DNA of 53,446 bases from NCBI GenBank assembly GCA_005797835.1, contig SYKG01000005.1:67879-121324 (forward strand). The letters run 5' to 3'. Below are positions 1 through 10,780 of the stretch, piece after piece (the first letter of the stretch is position 1; every line of letters starts with the position of its first letter). Position numbers and translations under genes: made by a program. Source of the stretch: Methylotenera sp. GTDB lineage: Bacteria; Pseudomonadota; Gammaproteobacteria; Burkholderiales; Methylophilaceae. The notes beneath the pieces were generated by a model. It was given only the letters and a program-made list of their open reading frames with translations, was not told the origin of the DNA and did not search any database.

Positions 1-500
<500 letters not shown>

Positions 501-506
501 CTTGAG

Positions 507-824
507 ATGAAAACTTTAACTATTATTTTTGTGGTGTTGATAGCTTTAATCCAGTACCCACTTTGGTTTGGTAAAGGGAGCTGGTTGAAAGTTTGGGGGC
601 TAAATAAGCAAATCGAAGTTCAGAAGAAAATAAATATGGATAATCAAGTAAGAAATAATGTCATTAGGGCTGAAGTGAGTGATCTCAAACAGGGCCTTTC
701 CGCAATTGAAGAAAGAGCTCGCAATGAACTTGGTATGGTTAAGCAAGACGAAATCTTTTTTCAAGTCACAAATCGTGAAAAAGATAACACAGAACAACTA
801 ATCAAGCCAGAATCTAAGGACTAA
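507..824 (+). CDS. ftsB: Cell division protein FtsB / DivIC-like septum formation initiator
   Basis: Small protein with an N-terminal TM segment, a coiled coil and the ending IEERARNELGMVKQDEIFFQV. It lies downstream of eno, as is typical for proteobacteria. Confidence 0.88.
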   Translation: MKTLTIIFVVLIALIQYPLWFGKGSWLKVWGLNKQIEVQKKINMDNQVRNNVIRAEVSDLKQGLSAIEERARNELGMVKQDEIFFQVTNREKDNTEQLIKPESKD

Positions 825-1741
825 CAAAATCTTTCTTTGTCTGCTGGATTGATATTAATCAGGTTATTCTTAACATATAGTGCTTCTTGAGATTGCTCTA
901 CTCTTAATTCAATCAGTATATTTACTTTATGATCATTTTCTTTAGCTAATCTCACAATTTGACCGATTTCTTCTTGCTTTTCATTTAAGATATGATCACC
1001 AGGTATTAAGTCTTCTTGTGATTCAGTATAAGCTCGATACATGCGCCTCTTAACTTTTCCTAAGTAGTGTGTTCGTGCAATAATTTCCTGACCCGTATAA
1101 CAACCTTTTTTAAAATTAATACCGTCCATAAGATCCATATTTAACGATTGCGGAATAAATACTTCTTGAGTAGTTGGGTAAATATCAGGAATGCCATCTA
1201 AGATATTAAGATTATTCCAGCCTTCATAACTCATTAATGAGTATTCTGACAAATTAAGTTTGATAAATTTATGGATCTTAGAAGTTTCTCCCATCAATTG
1301 ATATCTTTCAGTATCTCTACCCATATTCATAATCATGACATCATGCGACTGAGTAATATCCAAATAATGCTTCGGTAGTTCAATATCTTGCTCTAGAAAA
1401 ATCTTTGATCCAACAAAACCAACACATGTAAATGATTCTTTCAGCGAACATAAAGATACTTTTGAGCGAAGAATATACATTTGGAGTTTTCGAAAAATAG
1501 ATTCTTCTATCGAGTTATTTATTTGTATATGTATTGATGTATCGTTAAGATAACAAAGCATAAAGGCTAACATTCTGCCTTTAGGATTGCAAAAACCAGC
1601 ATAGAGAGAATTATTCTTTGACAGTAAATTAATATCTTGAGTAAGTTGGCCTTGCAGGAACTCAACTCGTTCATCACCTTCAACTTTTATAGTTGAAATT
1701 TTATTTAGAATACAAAACTTATTTTCTAAGCTTAATGACAT
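821..1741 (-). CDS. ygfZ: YgfZ/GcvT-like folate-binding protein (tRNA-modifying/Fe-S related)
   Basis: Contains the KGCYTGQEIIARTHYLGKVKRRMY signature motif of YgfZ. Confidence 0.92.
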   Translation of the reverse strand: MSLSLENKFCILNKISTIKVEGDERVEFLQGQLTQDINLLSKNNSLYAGFCNPKGRMLAFMLCYLNDTSIHIQINNSIEESIFRKLQMYILRSKVSLCSLKESFTCVGFVGSKIFLEQDIELPKHYLDITQSHDVMIMNMGRDTERYQLMGETSKIHKFIKLNLSEYSLMSYEGWNNLNILDGIPDIYPTTQEVFIPQSLNMDLMDGINFKKGCYTGQEIIARTHYLGKVKRRMYRAYTESQEDLIPGDHILNEKQEEIGQIVRLAKENDHKVNILIELRVEQSQEALYVKNNLININPADKERFC

Positions 1742-2723
1742 ATTGCTTAAGTTTTTTTAATGAAAAAAATCGAAGGCTAAAAATGATTCCTGCCAGGATC
1801 CTTCCGCTAAAAATGATTCCTGCGAGTGAGGCAAAAAACCATTTAAGATGAAAATCTGATACATCTCGCCAAGCAGGTTTTTGTTTTTTCATCGCACTTA
1901 AAATATTAAATGCTGAATCACCTTTAACATAAATACCATTAACTTGCTTCGTTATATCTTTTAGGTATGTCTCGTCTAGTTTAGATATATAACGATCACT
2001 TTCACCACCTGCTGTACTATCGTCTCGGGAACCAAGATTAGCTTCTGAGATTTGAGCAATACCTGGTTGTAATGCAAAGCTTTCATTGGACCAATATCCG
2101 ATTAGTTGATTCTTAGCATCTAATTTCGGTATAGGTGCTCCCTTGAAACTTCCAATGCCTACAATTACCCAGTCATTTCCTCCTTGAAATTGAGAAAGAT
2201 CTTTGGTATTAAATGCATGGAGTTTTGGAGTTTCTTCTCCGTCCGTGAAATAAACTACTTGAGAGTTTTCTGGAAAGCTTCTAATTAAACGTGTGAGATT
2301 AAAAAAAGATTCTCTAATACGAGAGTTACCTGACCAACCTGAGCGCCAATCTAAATGATCGATAGTATCTTCAATAGCGTCAAAATTTTCACAGACTTCA
2401 ATGGGTGTATAGGATGCTGAAACGCTTACACCCACAAACAAACCAATACTTACTTTTGTCCCGCAGGGTAGTTCAGACATAATTTCACGAAGGGTTTGCT
2501 TCATATATTCAAGTCTTGAGACAGGTTTATTCATTAGGGTCATATCTACCACATTCATACTTTGAGAGATATCAGCTACAAAGATATAGTTATAGATATT
2601 ATGTTTAAGGGGTATGGCGGGATTAATAATGGCGAGCCCCATAAATACAATCGATAATATGAGTGTAAGAGTATCAAAATCAAGATTGGATCTCGATTTT
2701 ATTTTCTTAAGCCACTGCTTCAT
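1719..2723 (-). CDS. mxaL: VWA-domain membrane protein, MxaL-like (methanol dehydrogenase accessory)
   Basis: MIDAS-type DISQSM motif, N- and C-terminal TM segments, last gene of an mxaRSACKL-ordered operon. Confidence 0.78.
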   Translation of the reverse strand: MKQWLKKIKSRSNLDFDTLTLILSIVFMGLAIINPAIPLKHNIYNYIFVADISQSMNVVDMTLMNKPVSRLEYMKQTLREIMSELPCGTKVSIGLFVGVSVSASYTPIEVCENFDAIEDTIDHLDWRSGWSGNSRIRESFFNLTRLIRSFPENSQVVYFTDGEETPKLHAFNTKDLSQFQGGNDWVIVGIGSFKGAPIPKLDAKNQLIGYWSNESFALQPGIAQISEANLGSRDDSTAGGESDRYISKLDETYLKDITKQVNGIYVKGDSAFNILSAMKKQKPAWRDVSDFHLKWFFASLAGIIFSGRILAGIIFSLRFFSLKKLKQYVIKLRK

Positions 2724-2727
2724 GAAT

Positions 2728-3282
2728 TTAAGGTAAACCTATAGGAATATTACCTAGGATAAGTCCAGGCGAATCTGAGTCACCAACTCCGGGTACTGGA
2801 TTACCAGGTAAAATTAAGAGGACTCGATCGAGATTATGTTTTACGTCCCACGCACGATTATCAATTTTAATCGAAAGCATATAAGCTGCTTTGGCTTGTC
2901 TAAACAAATAATCTGTTTCATTCTTTACAGTCATATCTCTGCCATTTAGGGCTAATGCTCGCTTAAAGAAAATATTACCAATGTTGTAATGAATCGCTGA
3001 TTTTTGAGATAGTGAAGCGGTAGGTAAAAGATTTGAAAAAAGAATATTTGCTTCTTTATATCTTTCTTTAATTGTGAGCCAGTATGCTGTGGCGTAGCGA
3101 GCTTCAAAGCTATTAATATACATACGAGGTGTCTTTCCTTCAGTAATAGCTCGATTAAAAGTTTGAATATTTTTTAATTCAATAAATTGTTTAACTAACA
3201 CAATGAGCGAGGCGATTAGGATTAAGGTAAAAATCCAACTTAGTTTTTTGACACTAAAAATATTTTTTGTTATTAAAGCCAT
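2728..3282 (-). CDS. mxaK: MxaK-like protein (methanol dehydrogenase accessory)
   Basis: N-terminal TM and TPR-like helical region. Called mainly from its position between mxaC- and mxaL-like genes. Confidence 0.7.
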   Translation of the reverse strand: MALITKNIFSVKKLSWIFTLILIASLIVLVKQFIELKNIQTFNRAITEGKTPRMYINSFEARYATAYWLTIKERYKEANILFSNLLPTASLSQKSAIHYNIGNIFFKRALALNGRDMTVKNETDYLFRQAKAAYMLSIKIDNRAWDVKHNLDRVLLILPGNPVPGVGDSDSPGLILGNIPIGLP

Positions 3283-4268
3283 GATCTCACCATGATCAAT
3301 TTAAGTATCAGTAAAGCCAACATCAAAATTGTGGCTGTTACGAAGCAATGGGTTGAAAAATCCTGACCTGGAATTTTTTCAAAATATTTAATTGATTTCT
3401 TTTCTTTTTGATTAATATCCTCAATAGCTTTTTGAAGTGTCTTAGGATCTTCAGCTTCATAGGCTTTAAAAGGTGAATTAAGTGTCTTAAAGAATTCATT
3501 TAATTCGATTTGAGGTGGCAAAGCTTCACCATCTTGCAACTTAAAACTGTTAAAAATACTGATACCACCAGGTTGTCTTAATACAATCCAATAAAGGCTA
3601 ATTTTAAATCGGTCAAACCAATCTTTAATTTTTTCCTGCGTGGCTGCATCAATACGCCCGCCGCCATCTGAGAGTAAAATAATAGCTCTTGAGCCAGAAT
3701 CTGGTACTTTTTTAAATAATTCTGTGCCTGAAGTTAGCCCACTTCCAATATTAGTTTGAAATAATGCATTACCAGCTGTAGCTCTTACTGCAGAAATAAT
3801 GGCATTTTTATTGTCAGTCAATGGAAGCACATACATAGCAGAGTTACTAAAAGTAACTATACCAATCATGTCGTTTTTCCTTGATCTTACAAAGTCAGAA
3901 ATTAATCTTGCTGCAGCAGCAGATTTCATTTCTCCTATTTTAGTTTGATTATTACTTGTTTTAGTTTGATCATTACTTGCAAATGAATCATCCATACTTG
4001 CACTTCGATCTAACACTAAGCCTATTTGAGCTCCGATACCTGTTTTTTCTATTTTTCTTTGTATAGAATGTGGACCACTTAAGCCAATAATAATAGCTAA
4101 TAGAATTAGTGTTGCTACACACTTTAAAAAAATGGTAATTATTTTTGATAGATTATCTTTTGGGACTAATGCGTTCCAAGAGTAAAAATGTGTGGATCCT
4201 TCTGTTAAAAAAAGAGGAAAGAATGCTAAAGGAATAAGCCATAATACCAATGGAAATGAAAAGATCAT
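3273..4268 (-). CDS. mxaC: VWA-domain membrane protein, MxaC-like
   Basis: MIDAS motif LDRSASMDDS and SDGGGRIDAATQ. The ORF-track start at 4355 overlaps mxaA by 91 nt. The internal start MIFSFPLVLWLIPLAFFP at 4268 gives a clean ATGA overlap with the mxaA stop, so it is preferred. Confidence 0.78.
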   Translation of the reverse strand: MIFSFPLVLWLIPLAFFPLFLTEGSTHFYSWNALVPKDNLSKIITIFLKCVATLILLAIIIGLSGPHSIQRKIEKTGIGAQIGLVLDRSASMDDSFASNDQTKTSNNQTKIGEMKSAAAARLISDFVRSRKNDMIGIVTFSNSAMYVLPLTDNKNAIISAVRATAGNALFQTNIGSGLTSGTELFKKVPDSGSRAIILLSDGGGRIDAATQEKIKDWFDRFKISLYWIVLRQPGGISIFNSFKLQDGEALPPQIELNEFFKTLNSPFKAYEAEDPKTLQKAIEDINQKEKKSIKYFEKIPGQDFSTHCFVTATILMLALLILKLIMVRSWL

Positions 4269-5269
4269 TTGGCGATTCCAACAATTCGTGAAGTTTTGTC
4301 TACAATAAGTTTTCTCTCGCAATCTCGGCAATGTCTTGAGAATGTTTTCAACCATTTTAATATTATTTCGTGATCAAATTTTTTATTTGATGTATTAAAG
4401 AAAACTAAATTTGAGAGTTTAAAAAATTCCTGAATTTCATCATTGACATTTTCAAACGTAGGATTTTTTAGGTATAGGGCTTGAATATTTTCTTTAAAAA
4501 GTGTTTTACAGGAAATAAGATCAAATGCGTGATGGATATCGGTGATTGCTTTTTTTATCGAAGAAGGATTGGCCTGCATCTTATTGATAACACGATGAGT
4601 TTTTGCAAATATGCCTCGCGTTTTGGGTAGCCATGCATATTGACTAAAAATATAAAGAAGTCCTAGGATCGAAACTATGGCCAATGTTCCTGATATTTTA
4701 ATTAATTTTTTAGGGTTTGATTCATCTATTAAAAATAGGCCTCTTAAAGGACTCATATCCTCTTCAATTTTTACAGCACCAAAAATCGAGAGGGGTGAGA
4801 TTGCAATTTGATACTCAGGAATTCTGTATTTAAAAACTATTTTTTTAGGATCTTTAGGATTTAATAATCGAAAATATTCAGCAGGAAGAAATCCAGGTTT
4901 TGTCACTACATTATTTGTAAAAATCTGATACGTCAGATCGAGTATTAAAGTTGTAGTGGTAGTATTGTCTTTTAATTTATAATCCATCTCTTCTAAAACA
5001 ATCCCTAAGTCTTGTCCTCTGTACTTTCTTTCATAGCCAGGAATAGGAAAAGATTCTTTAATTAAGACAAAAGGTTTTTTAACAGTGACTTCAATATGCC
5101 TTTTTGATTTATCACCTACGGTATAACCAACTTTTTGGGGAGGTTCTTTAATTTTAACAGAGACAATACCCTCTTGAATATCAGGCCATTCTTGCCCGTC
5201 AAGAGCAAAGCCAAAACTGGAAAATAAAAGCAAACAAAATGACAAAAGATATTTCATGTTCTTAGGCAC
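4265..5269 (-). CDS. mxaA: MxaA-like protein (signal peptide, one TM)
   Basis: Signal peptide MKYLLSFCLLLFSSFGFA; position between mxaS and mxaC. An alternative start MKYLL at 5257 is possible. Confidence 0.72.
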   Translation of the reverse strand: MPKNMKYLLSFCLLLFSSFGFALDGQEWPDIQEGIVSVKIKEPPQKVGYTVGDKSKRHIEVTVKKPFVLIKESFPIPGYERKYRGQDLGIVLEEMDYKLKDNTTTTTLILDLTYQIFTNNVVTKPGFLPAEYFRLLNPKDPKKIVFKYRIPEYQIAISPLSIFGAVKIEEDMSPLRGLFLIDESNPKKLIKISGTLAIVSILGLLYIFSQYAWLPKTRGIFAKTHRVINKMQANPSSIKKAITDIHHAFDLISCKTLFKENIQALYLKNPTFENVNDEIQEFFKLSNLVFFNTSNKKFDHEIILKWLKTFSRHCRDCERKLIVDKTSRIVGIAK

Positions 5270-6122
5270 CTACAAACTGATTAAAATATTCAGTCATTTT
5301 ATTAGCATCAAAATGCTCATCAACAAAAAAAGGTGGGACGTCAAAATTCATGAAAGTTTTTGTAATGACCTCACGTCTTCTTTCAAAAGAAGCAACAATT
5401 TTTTCTTTTAATTCTTTTCTTAAAAACAATGTATTTTTTTCCCCTGTTTCAGGATCAGTGATTGTCACAACGCCAAAGTTTGGTAGATTTTTATACTCTT
5501 TTTTATCCCACAAGACAATCGGCACAACATGGTGTCTCATTAAGTTAGCTAAGCAATTTTCTAAATCTACTTCGGGCATATGAAAGTCGGAGATAAAGAA
5601 AATAAGAGAACGTTCTCGCGGCATATATCGATATAACTCTTTAATTGCCCGATTTGATTTGTTGGGCAATATAAAGCTTTTAAGTTCTTCTATTAAAGTA
5701 AATACAAGTTGTGATCTAAATGAAATAGGGGCTAAACAATCTTCTCTAATTTCATCATCAAAGCCTATTAAGCCGAGGGCATCTCGCTGATCAATGACTG
5801 AATGCGCAATAGACTGGGCGATATCTGTGGCTAGAAAGATTTTTTTATTCTTCCCACCAAAATCCATACTACTAGACAAGTCACAAATAATTATGACTGG
5901 TGTAGTACTTCGTTGATTAAAAATTTTTACGTAAATTTGACCAAGAGGATCCTTAATAGTCTGACGGATATCTATTCGCCTTGGATCAGGATAAGAAAGT
6001 AATGTCGCATGCCCTGCAAATTCAATACCCATACCTCTTTGGTTGCTTTTATGGCGACCAGGTCGCTTGCCTTTAGATTTCCAGCCGATGTGGTAATCAA
6101 ATAATGGAGTGGGTTTGACCAT
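5262..6122 (-). CDS. mxaS: DUF58/VWA-like protein, MxaS-like
   Basis: GRHKSNQRGMGIEFAGHATLLSYPDPRRIDIRQT (DUF58-type) and the MIDAS-like CDLSSSMDFGG motif; directly downstream of a MoxR ATPase. Confidence 0.8.
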   Translation of the reverse strand: MVKPTPLFDYHIGWKSKGKRPGRHKSNQRGMGIEFAGHATLLSYPDPRRIDIRQTIKDPLGQIYVKIFNQRSTTPVIIICDLSSSMDFGGKNKKIFLATDIAQSIAHSVIDQRDALGLIGFDDEIREDCLAPISFRSQLVFTLIEELKSFILPNKSNRAIKELYRYMPRERSLIFFISDFHMPEVDLENCLANLMRHHVVPIVLWDKKEYKNLPNFGVVTITDPETGEKNTLFLRKELKEKIVASFERRREVITKTFMNFDVPPFFVDEHFDANKMTEYFNQFVGA

Positions 6123-6127
6123 CTAAT

Positions 6128-7144
6128 TTAAGGTGCGTTAATGACGTTTAAAATTCCATTGGTTAAATCTCGAGCAATCACAGTTCTTCTCATTTCGTAA
6201 ACAGGATTAAATACGAGTCTATGCGCAATAGTTTCGTGGAATACCGCATGAATATCTGTTGGGGTCACTGAACTCCGTTCATTTAACCAAGCGTTAACTC
6301 GAGCTGCTCTCATCATCATCATCATTCCTCTCGGACTTGATCCCGATATCATTAATCGATTCATATCAAGATCAGGTATCTTAATGCCATAATCAGCAGG
6401 ACTTTTTGTTGCTTTCCATAGATTAAGTGCATAATTTTTTAGTGCATCTGTTGCTGTAATTTCTTCTTGAATTGTCTTGGATATATCTTTCAACTTATCA
6501 AATTTTAGTAAATTAGGTTTAACTTCACTTACAAGATTGTCTGCATCATGAAACCTTGTTTCAAAAATTAAACTTTTCATCATTTCATCACTTTTAGGAA
6601 TGAGTATTGGAATCTCCATCATAAATCGATCACGCGCGGCAGAAGGAATTTCAAAAGTTTCCTCACGTTCTACTTGATTTCTGTCTGCGAACACAATCAT
6701 GTGCGGAAAGTAATGTTCCTTATTAAATGCTGAGAGTGTTCTTTCAGCCATGATTCTTAAAAGTAAGGAATGGACTTGTGGTCTTGCACGGTTAATTTCA
6801 TTAAAGAAAAATATTGAAAGATTTTGACCTGATTTTAACATTGGGCCAGGACTAACGTGTGGTTTGCCATCTTCGCCCAGATATGTATGATAAATAAGAT
6901 CATTCGGCATGAGGTCGATGGTACCCTCAACACGCTCATAACCTCCTCCAATAGCTCTAGTAAAAGCTTTTAATAATGTAGTTTTTCCAACACCTACATC
7001 ACCTTCTAGAAGAACGTGACCACGAGCAAAAATTGAAGTGGTAATAAGTCTAATAGGGCTTTCTTGTCCTACAATGACTTTGTTGATTTCTGTTTCGAGT
7101 TTGACTGCAAGCTTTCTCCAGTCGGCCAAACTTTGGTCGCCCAT
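6128..7144 (-). CDS. mxaR: MoxR-family AAA+ ATPase, MxaR-like
   Basis: Walker A LEGDVGVGKTTLLKAF, Walker B-like FFFNEINRARPQVHSLLLRIMAERT, and the SPRGMMMMMRAARVNAWL sensor region typical of MoxR ATPases. Confidence 0.85.
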   Translation of the reverse strand: MGDQSLADWRKLAVKLETEINKVIVGQESPIRLITTSIFARGHVLLEGDVGVGKTTLLKAFTRAIGGGYERVEGTIDLMPNDLIYHTYLGEDGKPHVSPGPMLKSGQNLSIFFFNEINRARPQVHSLLLRIMAERTLSAFNKEHYFPHMIVFADRNQVEREETFEIPSAARDRFMMEIPILIPKSDEMMKSLIFETRFHDADNLVSEVKPNLLKFDKLKDISKTIQEEITATDALKNYALNLWKATKSPADYGIKIPDLDMNRLMISGSSPRGMMMMMRAARVNAWLNERSSVTPTDIHAVFHETIAHRLVFNPVYEMRRTVIARDLTNGILNVINAP

Positions 7145-7299
7145 ATGGAATCCTTAATAAATGAAATTATTACCTGAGGTTTTAACTAAGCCCTGCATAT
7201 TAGCCTAATAATTTATCAGGGTAAATAGACAAAAACACGATAAAATATGGCGTTATTAATGAATATGTTTCCTCAATACATTATTAGTCTTTAAATTCA

Positions 7300-7815
7300 A
7301 TGCTCAAAAAAAATAGCTATACAAAAGAAGAGCTTTTGTCTTGTGGTTCTGGAGAGATGTTTGGTCCAGGTAATGCCCAACTTCCATTACCTCCTATGCT
7401 TATGTTTGATCGTATCGTTTCTATTACAGATGGGGGTGGTGCCTATGATAATGGACAAATTATTGCGGAATTAGATATGAATAAAGACCTTTGGTTTTTT
7501 GGTTGCCATTTTGAAGGGGATCCCGTCATGCCAGGCTGCTTGGGACTTGATGCCATGTGGCAATTAGTCGGTTTTTATTTAGGCTGGAAAGGTGGCTTAG
7601 GTCGAGGTCGCGCGCTTGGTGGCGGCGAAATTAAGTTTACAGGCCAAGTGCTTCCTACAGCTAAAAAAATTACCTATGTTATTGATTTAAAAAGAGTAAT
7701 TATGCGTAAATTAATCATGGGCATTGCTGATGCTAAAATGTCAGTCGATGGTCGAGATATTTACCATGCTAAAGATTTACGTGTAGGATTATTTTCGCGG
7801 ACCGATAATTTTTGA
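7300..7815 (+). CDS. fabA: 3-hydroxydecanoyl-[ACP] dehydratase/isomerase FabA
   Basis: [27 protein letters not shown] active-site region; fabB is the next gene. Confidence 0.97.
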   Translation: MLKKNSYTKEELLSCGSGEMFGPGNAQLPLPPMLMFDRIVSITDGGGAYDNGQIIAELDMNKDLWFFGCHFEGDPVMPGCLGLDAMWQLVGFYLGWKGGLGRGRALGGGEIKFTGQVLPTAKKITYVIDLKRVIMRKLIMGIADAKMSVDGRDIYHAKDLRVGLFSRTDNF

Positions 7816-7839
7816 TCGTTATTTAATGGGAGGCGACGC

Positions 7840-9069
7840 ATGACCCGTCGTGTTGTTGTTACTGGATTAGGGATTGTATCTAGTTTAGGTAATAATAAAA
7901 AAGAAGTGCAGGATAGCTTATACCATGCTCGTTCAGGCATTAAATTTCAGCCTGAATATGAGGCTCATGGATTAAGATCCCATGTCGCAGGATCTATTGA
8001 TTTAGATTTTTCTGAACTCATTGATCGAAAACTGCTGCGATTCATGGCTAAAGGTCATGTTTATGGTTGGCTTGCTATGCAAGAAGCTATTCAAGACGCT
8101 AATCTTCCCGAAATACTTGTATCTAATATAAGAACAGGCCTTATTGTAGGCGCTGGTGGTACATCCACCGAAAGTATGCTTGAGGGTACAGATACGCTTC
8201 GTGAAAAAGGTGTTCGACGTGTAGGTCCTTATATGGTGCCTAAAACAATGTCGAATGGCGTGGTTGCTTGTCTTGCAACAGGTGCCAAAATTAAAGGAAT
8301 TAATTACAGCATCAGCTCTGCCTGCTCTACCAGCGCGCATTGTATTGGTAACGCTTATGAGCAAATTCAATATGGCAAACAAGATATAATTTTTGCAGGT
8401 GGCGCTGAAGAAGAGCATTGGACCATGAGCTTTTTATTCGATGCGATGGGCGCACTTTCTTCTAAATATAATGCAACGCCAGAGAAAGCATCCCGAACTT
8501 ATGATATGAATCGAGATGGATTTGTAATTGCAGGAGGTGGTGGCATACTTGTGTTAGAGGAGTATGAGCACGCGAAAGCACGTAATGCAAAAATTTACGC
8601 AGAAGTCGCAGGATATGGCGCAACTTCAGATGGCTATGACATGGTGGCCCCGAGTGGTGAAGGCGCGCAACGCTGCATGGAATTAGCCCTTCAAGGCATT
8701 AATCAAGTCGATTATATGAATACACATGGTACGAGCACTCCTGTTGGTGATCTGAAAGAACTTGAAGCAATTCGTGCAGTATTTGCAGATAATAAATATG
8801 GCCCTATACCGCATATCGCATCTACAAAATCGTTATCTGGTCATGCATTAGGTGCAGCTGGAGTTAATGAAGCTATCTACAGTCTTATTATGATGGAAAA
8901 TAAATTTATTGCGCCATCAGTGAATATTGAAGAACTAGATCCTTTAGCTAAAGATCTTCCTATCGTGACAAAGCGTATTGATAATATTGAAGTGAAAACG
9001 GCAATTTCAAATAGCTTTGGTTTTGGTGGGACAAACGCCTGTCTTGTATTTTCAACAAAAAATCTTTAA
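7840..9069 (+). CDS. fabB: Beta-ketoacyl-ACP synthase I FabB
   Basis: [21 protein letters not shown] catalytic Cys motif, [34 protein letters not shown]. Confidence 0.96.
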   Translation: MTRRVVVTGLGIVSSLGNNKKEVQDSLYHARSGIKFQPEYEAHGLRSHVAGSIDLDFSELIDRKLLRFMAKGHVYGWLAMQEAIQDANLPEILVSNIRTGLIVGAGGTSTESMLEGTDTLREKGVRRVGPYMVPKTMSNGVVACLATGAKIKGINYSISSACSTSAHCIGNAYEQIQYGKQDIIFAGGAEEEHWTMSFLFDAMGALSSKYNATPEKASRTYDMNRDGFVIAGGGGILVLEEYEHAKARNAKIYAEVAGYGATSDGYDMVAPSGEGAQRCMELALQGINQVDYMNTHGTSTPVGDLKELEAIRAVFADNKYGPIPHIASTKSLSGHALGAAGVNEAIYSLIMMENKFIAPSVNIEELDPLAKDLPIVTKRIDNIEVKTAISNSFGFGGTNACLVFSTKNL

Positions 9070-9434
9070 AGCATAAGTGCGAGTAATATCTTGCGCTCTT
9101 CGTTTGCTAGAATGTTGTATGTTCTGCATGCGGATTGATTGTTCATGCATTCAACTGCCATATTTTTCTTGGAAAAATATTCCAAAAGTCCTGGCTCAAG
9201 ATGTTCTTGTATATTTCCAGTACCTAATAAAATAATTTCAACATTTAAAGATTCAATAGCTTCAAAGGTATTTTCTTTAATATCTTTAATGGTTTTGACT
9301 GGCCATTCAAGAAGGAGTTGATTAGGTGTCACCATAAGACTTGACTGATGACGCTTTTGGTTTACTTCCACCCAGTTTAAATCGTACCCTGTGATAAGAT
9401 TTTTATTGTCAGATTGAATTAAGTGAAATTTCAT
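9066..9434 (-). CDS. Mth938-like/DUF498 domain protein
   Basis: [13 protein letters not shown]-like region and [11 protein letters not shown]...[38 protein letters not shown] match the Mth938-like family pattern. Confidence 0.8.
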   Translation of the reverse strand: MKFHLIQSDNKNLITGYDLNWVEVNQKRHQSSLMVTPNQLLLEWPVKTIKDIKENTFEAIESLNVEIILLGTGNIQEHLEPGLLEYFSKKNMAVECMNNQSACRTYNILANEERKILLALML

Positions 9435-9540
9435 AACATCGTGTTTTTAAAGAAATAAATTGAGTCAAAACTTTTTCATTTTTTGGCAGAATGGGCGTTC
9501 ACGAGGTAAGATATCATATATTCAAAGATAGGTAATCAAA

Positions 9541-10767
9541 TTGGCTCAGCTTAAAAAATCATCAAAATTAAATAACGTCTGTTATGACATTCGTGGACCT
9601 GTTTTGGCATATGCTAAAAAATTGGAAGAAGAAGGGCACCGTATTATCAAACTCAATATTGGTAATCCTGCAGCCTTTGGATTTGAAGCGCCTGAAGAGA
9701 TTGTTCAAGACGTCATTCGAAATATGAATAGAGCTTCTGGTTATACAGATAGTAGGGGACTTTTTGAGCCAAGAAAATCAATCATGCATTACACACAGGA
9801 AAAAAATATTCCAAATGTTGATGTTGATGATGTGATTATTGGTAATGGTGTTTCAGAACTAATCGTAATGGCAATGCAAGCATTGTTAGACAACGATGAT
9901 GAAGTATTAATTCCTATGCCAGATTATCCACTATGGACAGCAGCAGTGGCATTGGCAGGTGGTAAGCCTAGACATTATTTATGTGATGAAGCTTCCAACT
10001 GGTACCCAGACCTTAAAGATATCGAAAGTAAAATTACTAGTAAAACAAAAGCGATTAATGTGATTAATCCCAATAATCCGACAGGGGCACTTTATCCAAA
10101 AGATATTTTAGAAGGCATTATTCAGATTGCAAGAAAATATAAGCTTATTATTTTTGCAGATGAAATTTACGACAAAGTTCTTTATGATAAAAAGAAACAT
10201 ATTTCAATTGCATCTCTTGCAGATGATATTCTCTTCGTCACATTAAATGGCTTATCCAAAAACTACCGAGCATGTGGTTATCGAGCAGGATGGTTAGTTT
10301 TATCTGGTAATAAAAAAGAATCTGCTGATTATATTGAAGGTCTTAACATGTTAGCTTCTATGCGTTTATGTGCAAACGTGCCTGGTCAGCTTGCAATTCA
10401 AACTGCCTTGGGAGGGTATCAAAGTATTGATGATCTCGTAGCGCCTCAGGGCAGACTCTTTAAACAAAGAGAGCTTGCTTACAATATGCTTGTTTCAATT
10501 CCGGGTATCACCTGTGTTAAGCCAGAAGCTGCAATGTATCTATTTCCAAAATTAGATCCTAAGTTATATCCGATTAAAGATGATCAAGAATTCATTTTAA
10601 AATTACTGATTGATAAAAAAGTGTTATTAGTTCAAGGAACAGGATTTAATTGGAAGGATCCCGATCACATAAGAATTGTTTTCTTGCCAAATGAGGATGA
10701 CCTAAAAGAGTCAGTTAAACGTATCGCTGACTATCTTGAAAACTTTAGGCAAAATACTGCGAACTAG
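9541..10767 (+). CDS. alaA: Alanine-type PLP-dependent aminotransferase (AlaA/YfbQ-like), TTG start
   Basis: KLNNVCYDIRGPVLAYAKKLEEEGHRIIKLNIGNPAAFGFEAPEEI, NPNNPTGALY, GLSKNYRACGYRAGW, LASMRLCANVPGQLAIQTALGGYQSI. Confidence 0.92.
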   Translation: MAQLKKSSKLNNVCYDIRGPVLAYAKKLEEEGHRIIKLNIGNPAAFGFEAPEEIVQDVIRNMNRASGYTDSRGLFEPRKSIMHYTQEKNIPNVDVDDVIIGNGVSELIVMAMQALLDNDDEVLIPMPDYPLWTAAVALAGGKPRHYLCDEASNWYPDLKDIESKITSKTKAINVINPNNPTGALYPKDILEGIIQIARKYKLIIFADEIYDKVLYDKKKHISIASLADDILFVTLNGLSKNYRACGYRAGWLVLSGNKKESADYIEGLNMLASMRLCANVPGQLAIQTALGGYQSIDDLVAPQGRLFKQRELAYNMLVSIPGITCVKPEAAMYLFPKLDPKLYPIKDDQEFILKLLIDKKVLLVQGTGFNWKDPDHIRIVFLPNEDDLKESVKRIADYLENFRQNTAN

Positions 10768-10780
10768 AAAGCTACAGCGA

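Noticed and set aside
3273-4355. 91-nt gene overlap between mxaA and mxaC suggested by the ORF track
   Set aside because: The first 29 residues are probably an artefact of choosing the longest ORF. The Met at 4268 gives a hydrophobic N-terminus and a standard ATGA overlap.
8002-8418. 138-aa minus-strand ORF inside fabB
   Set aside because: Antisense to fabB; no protein-like features.
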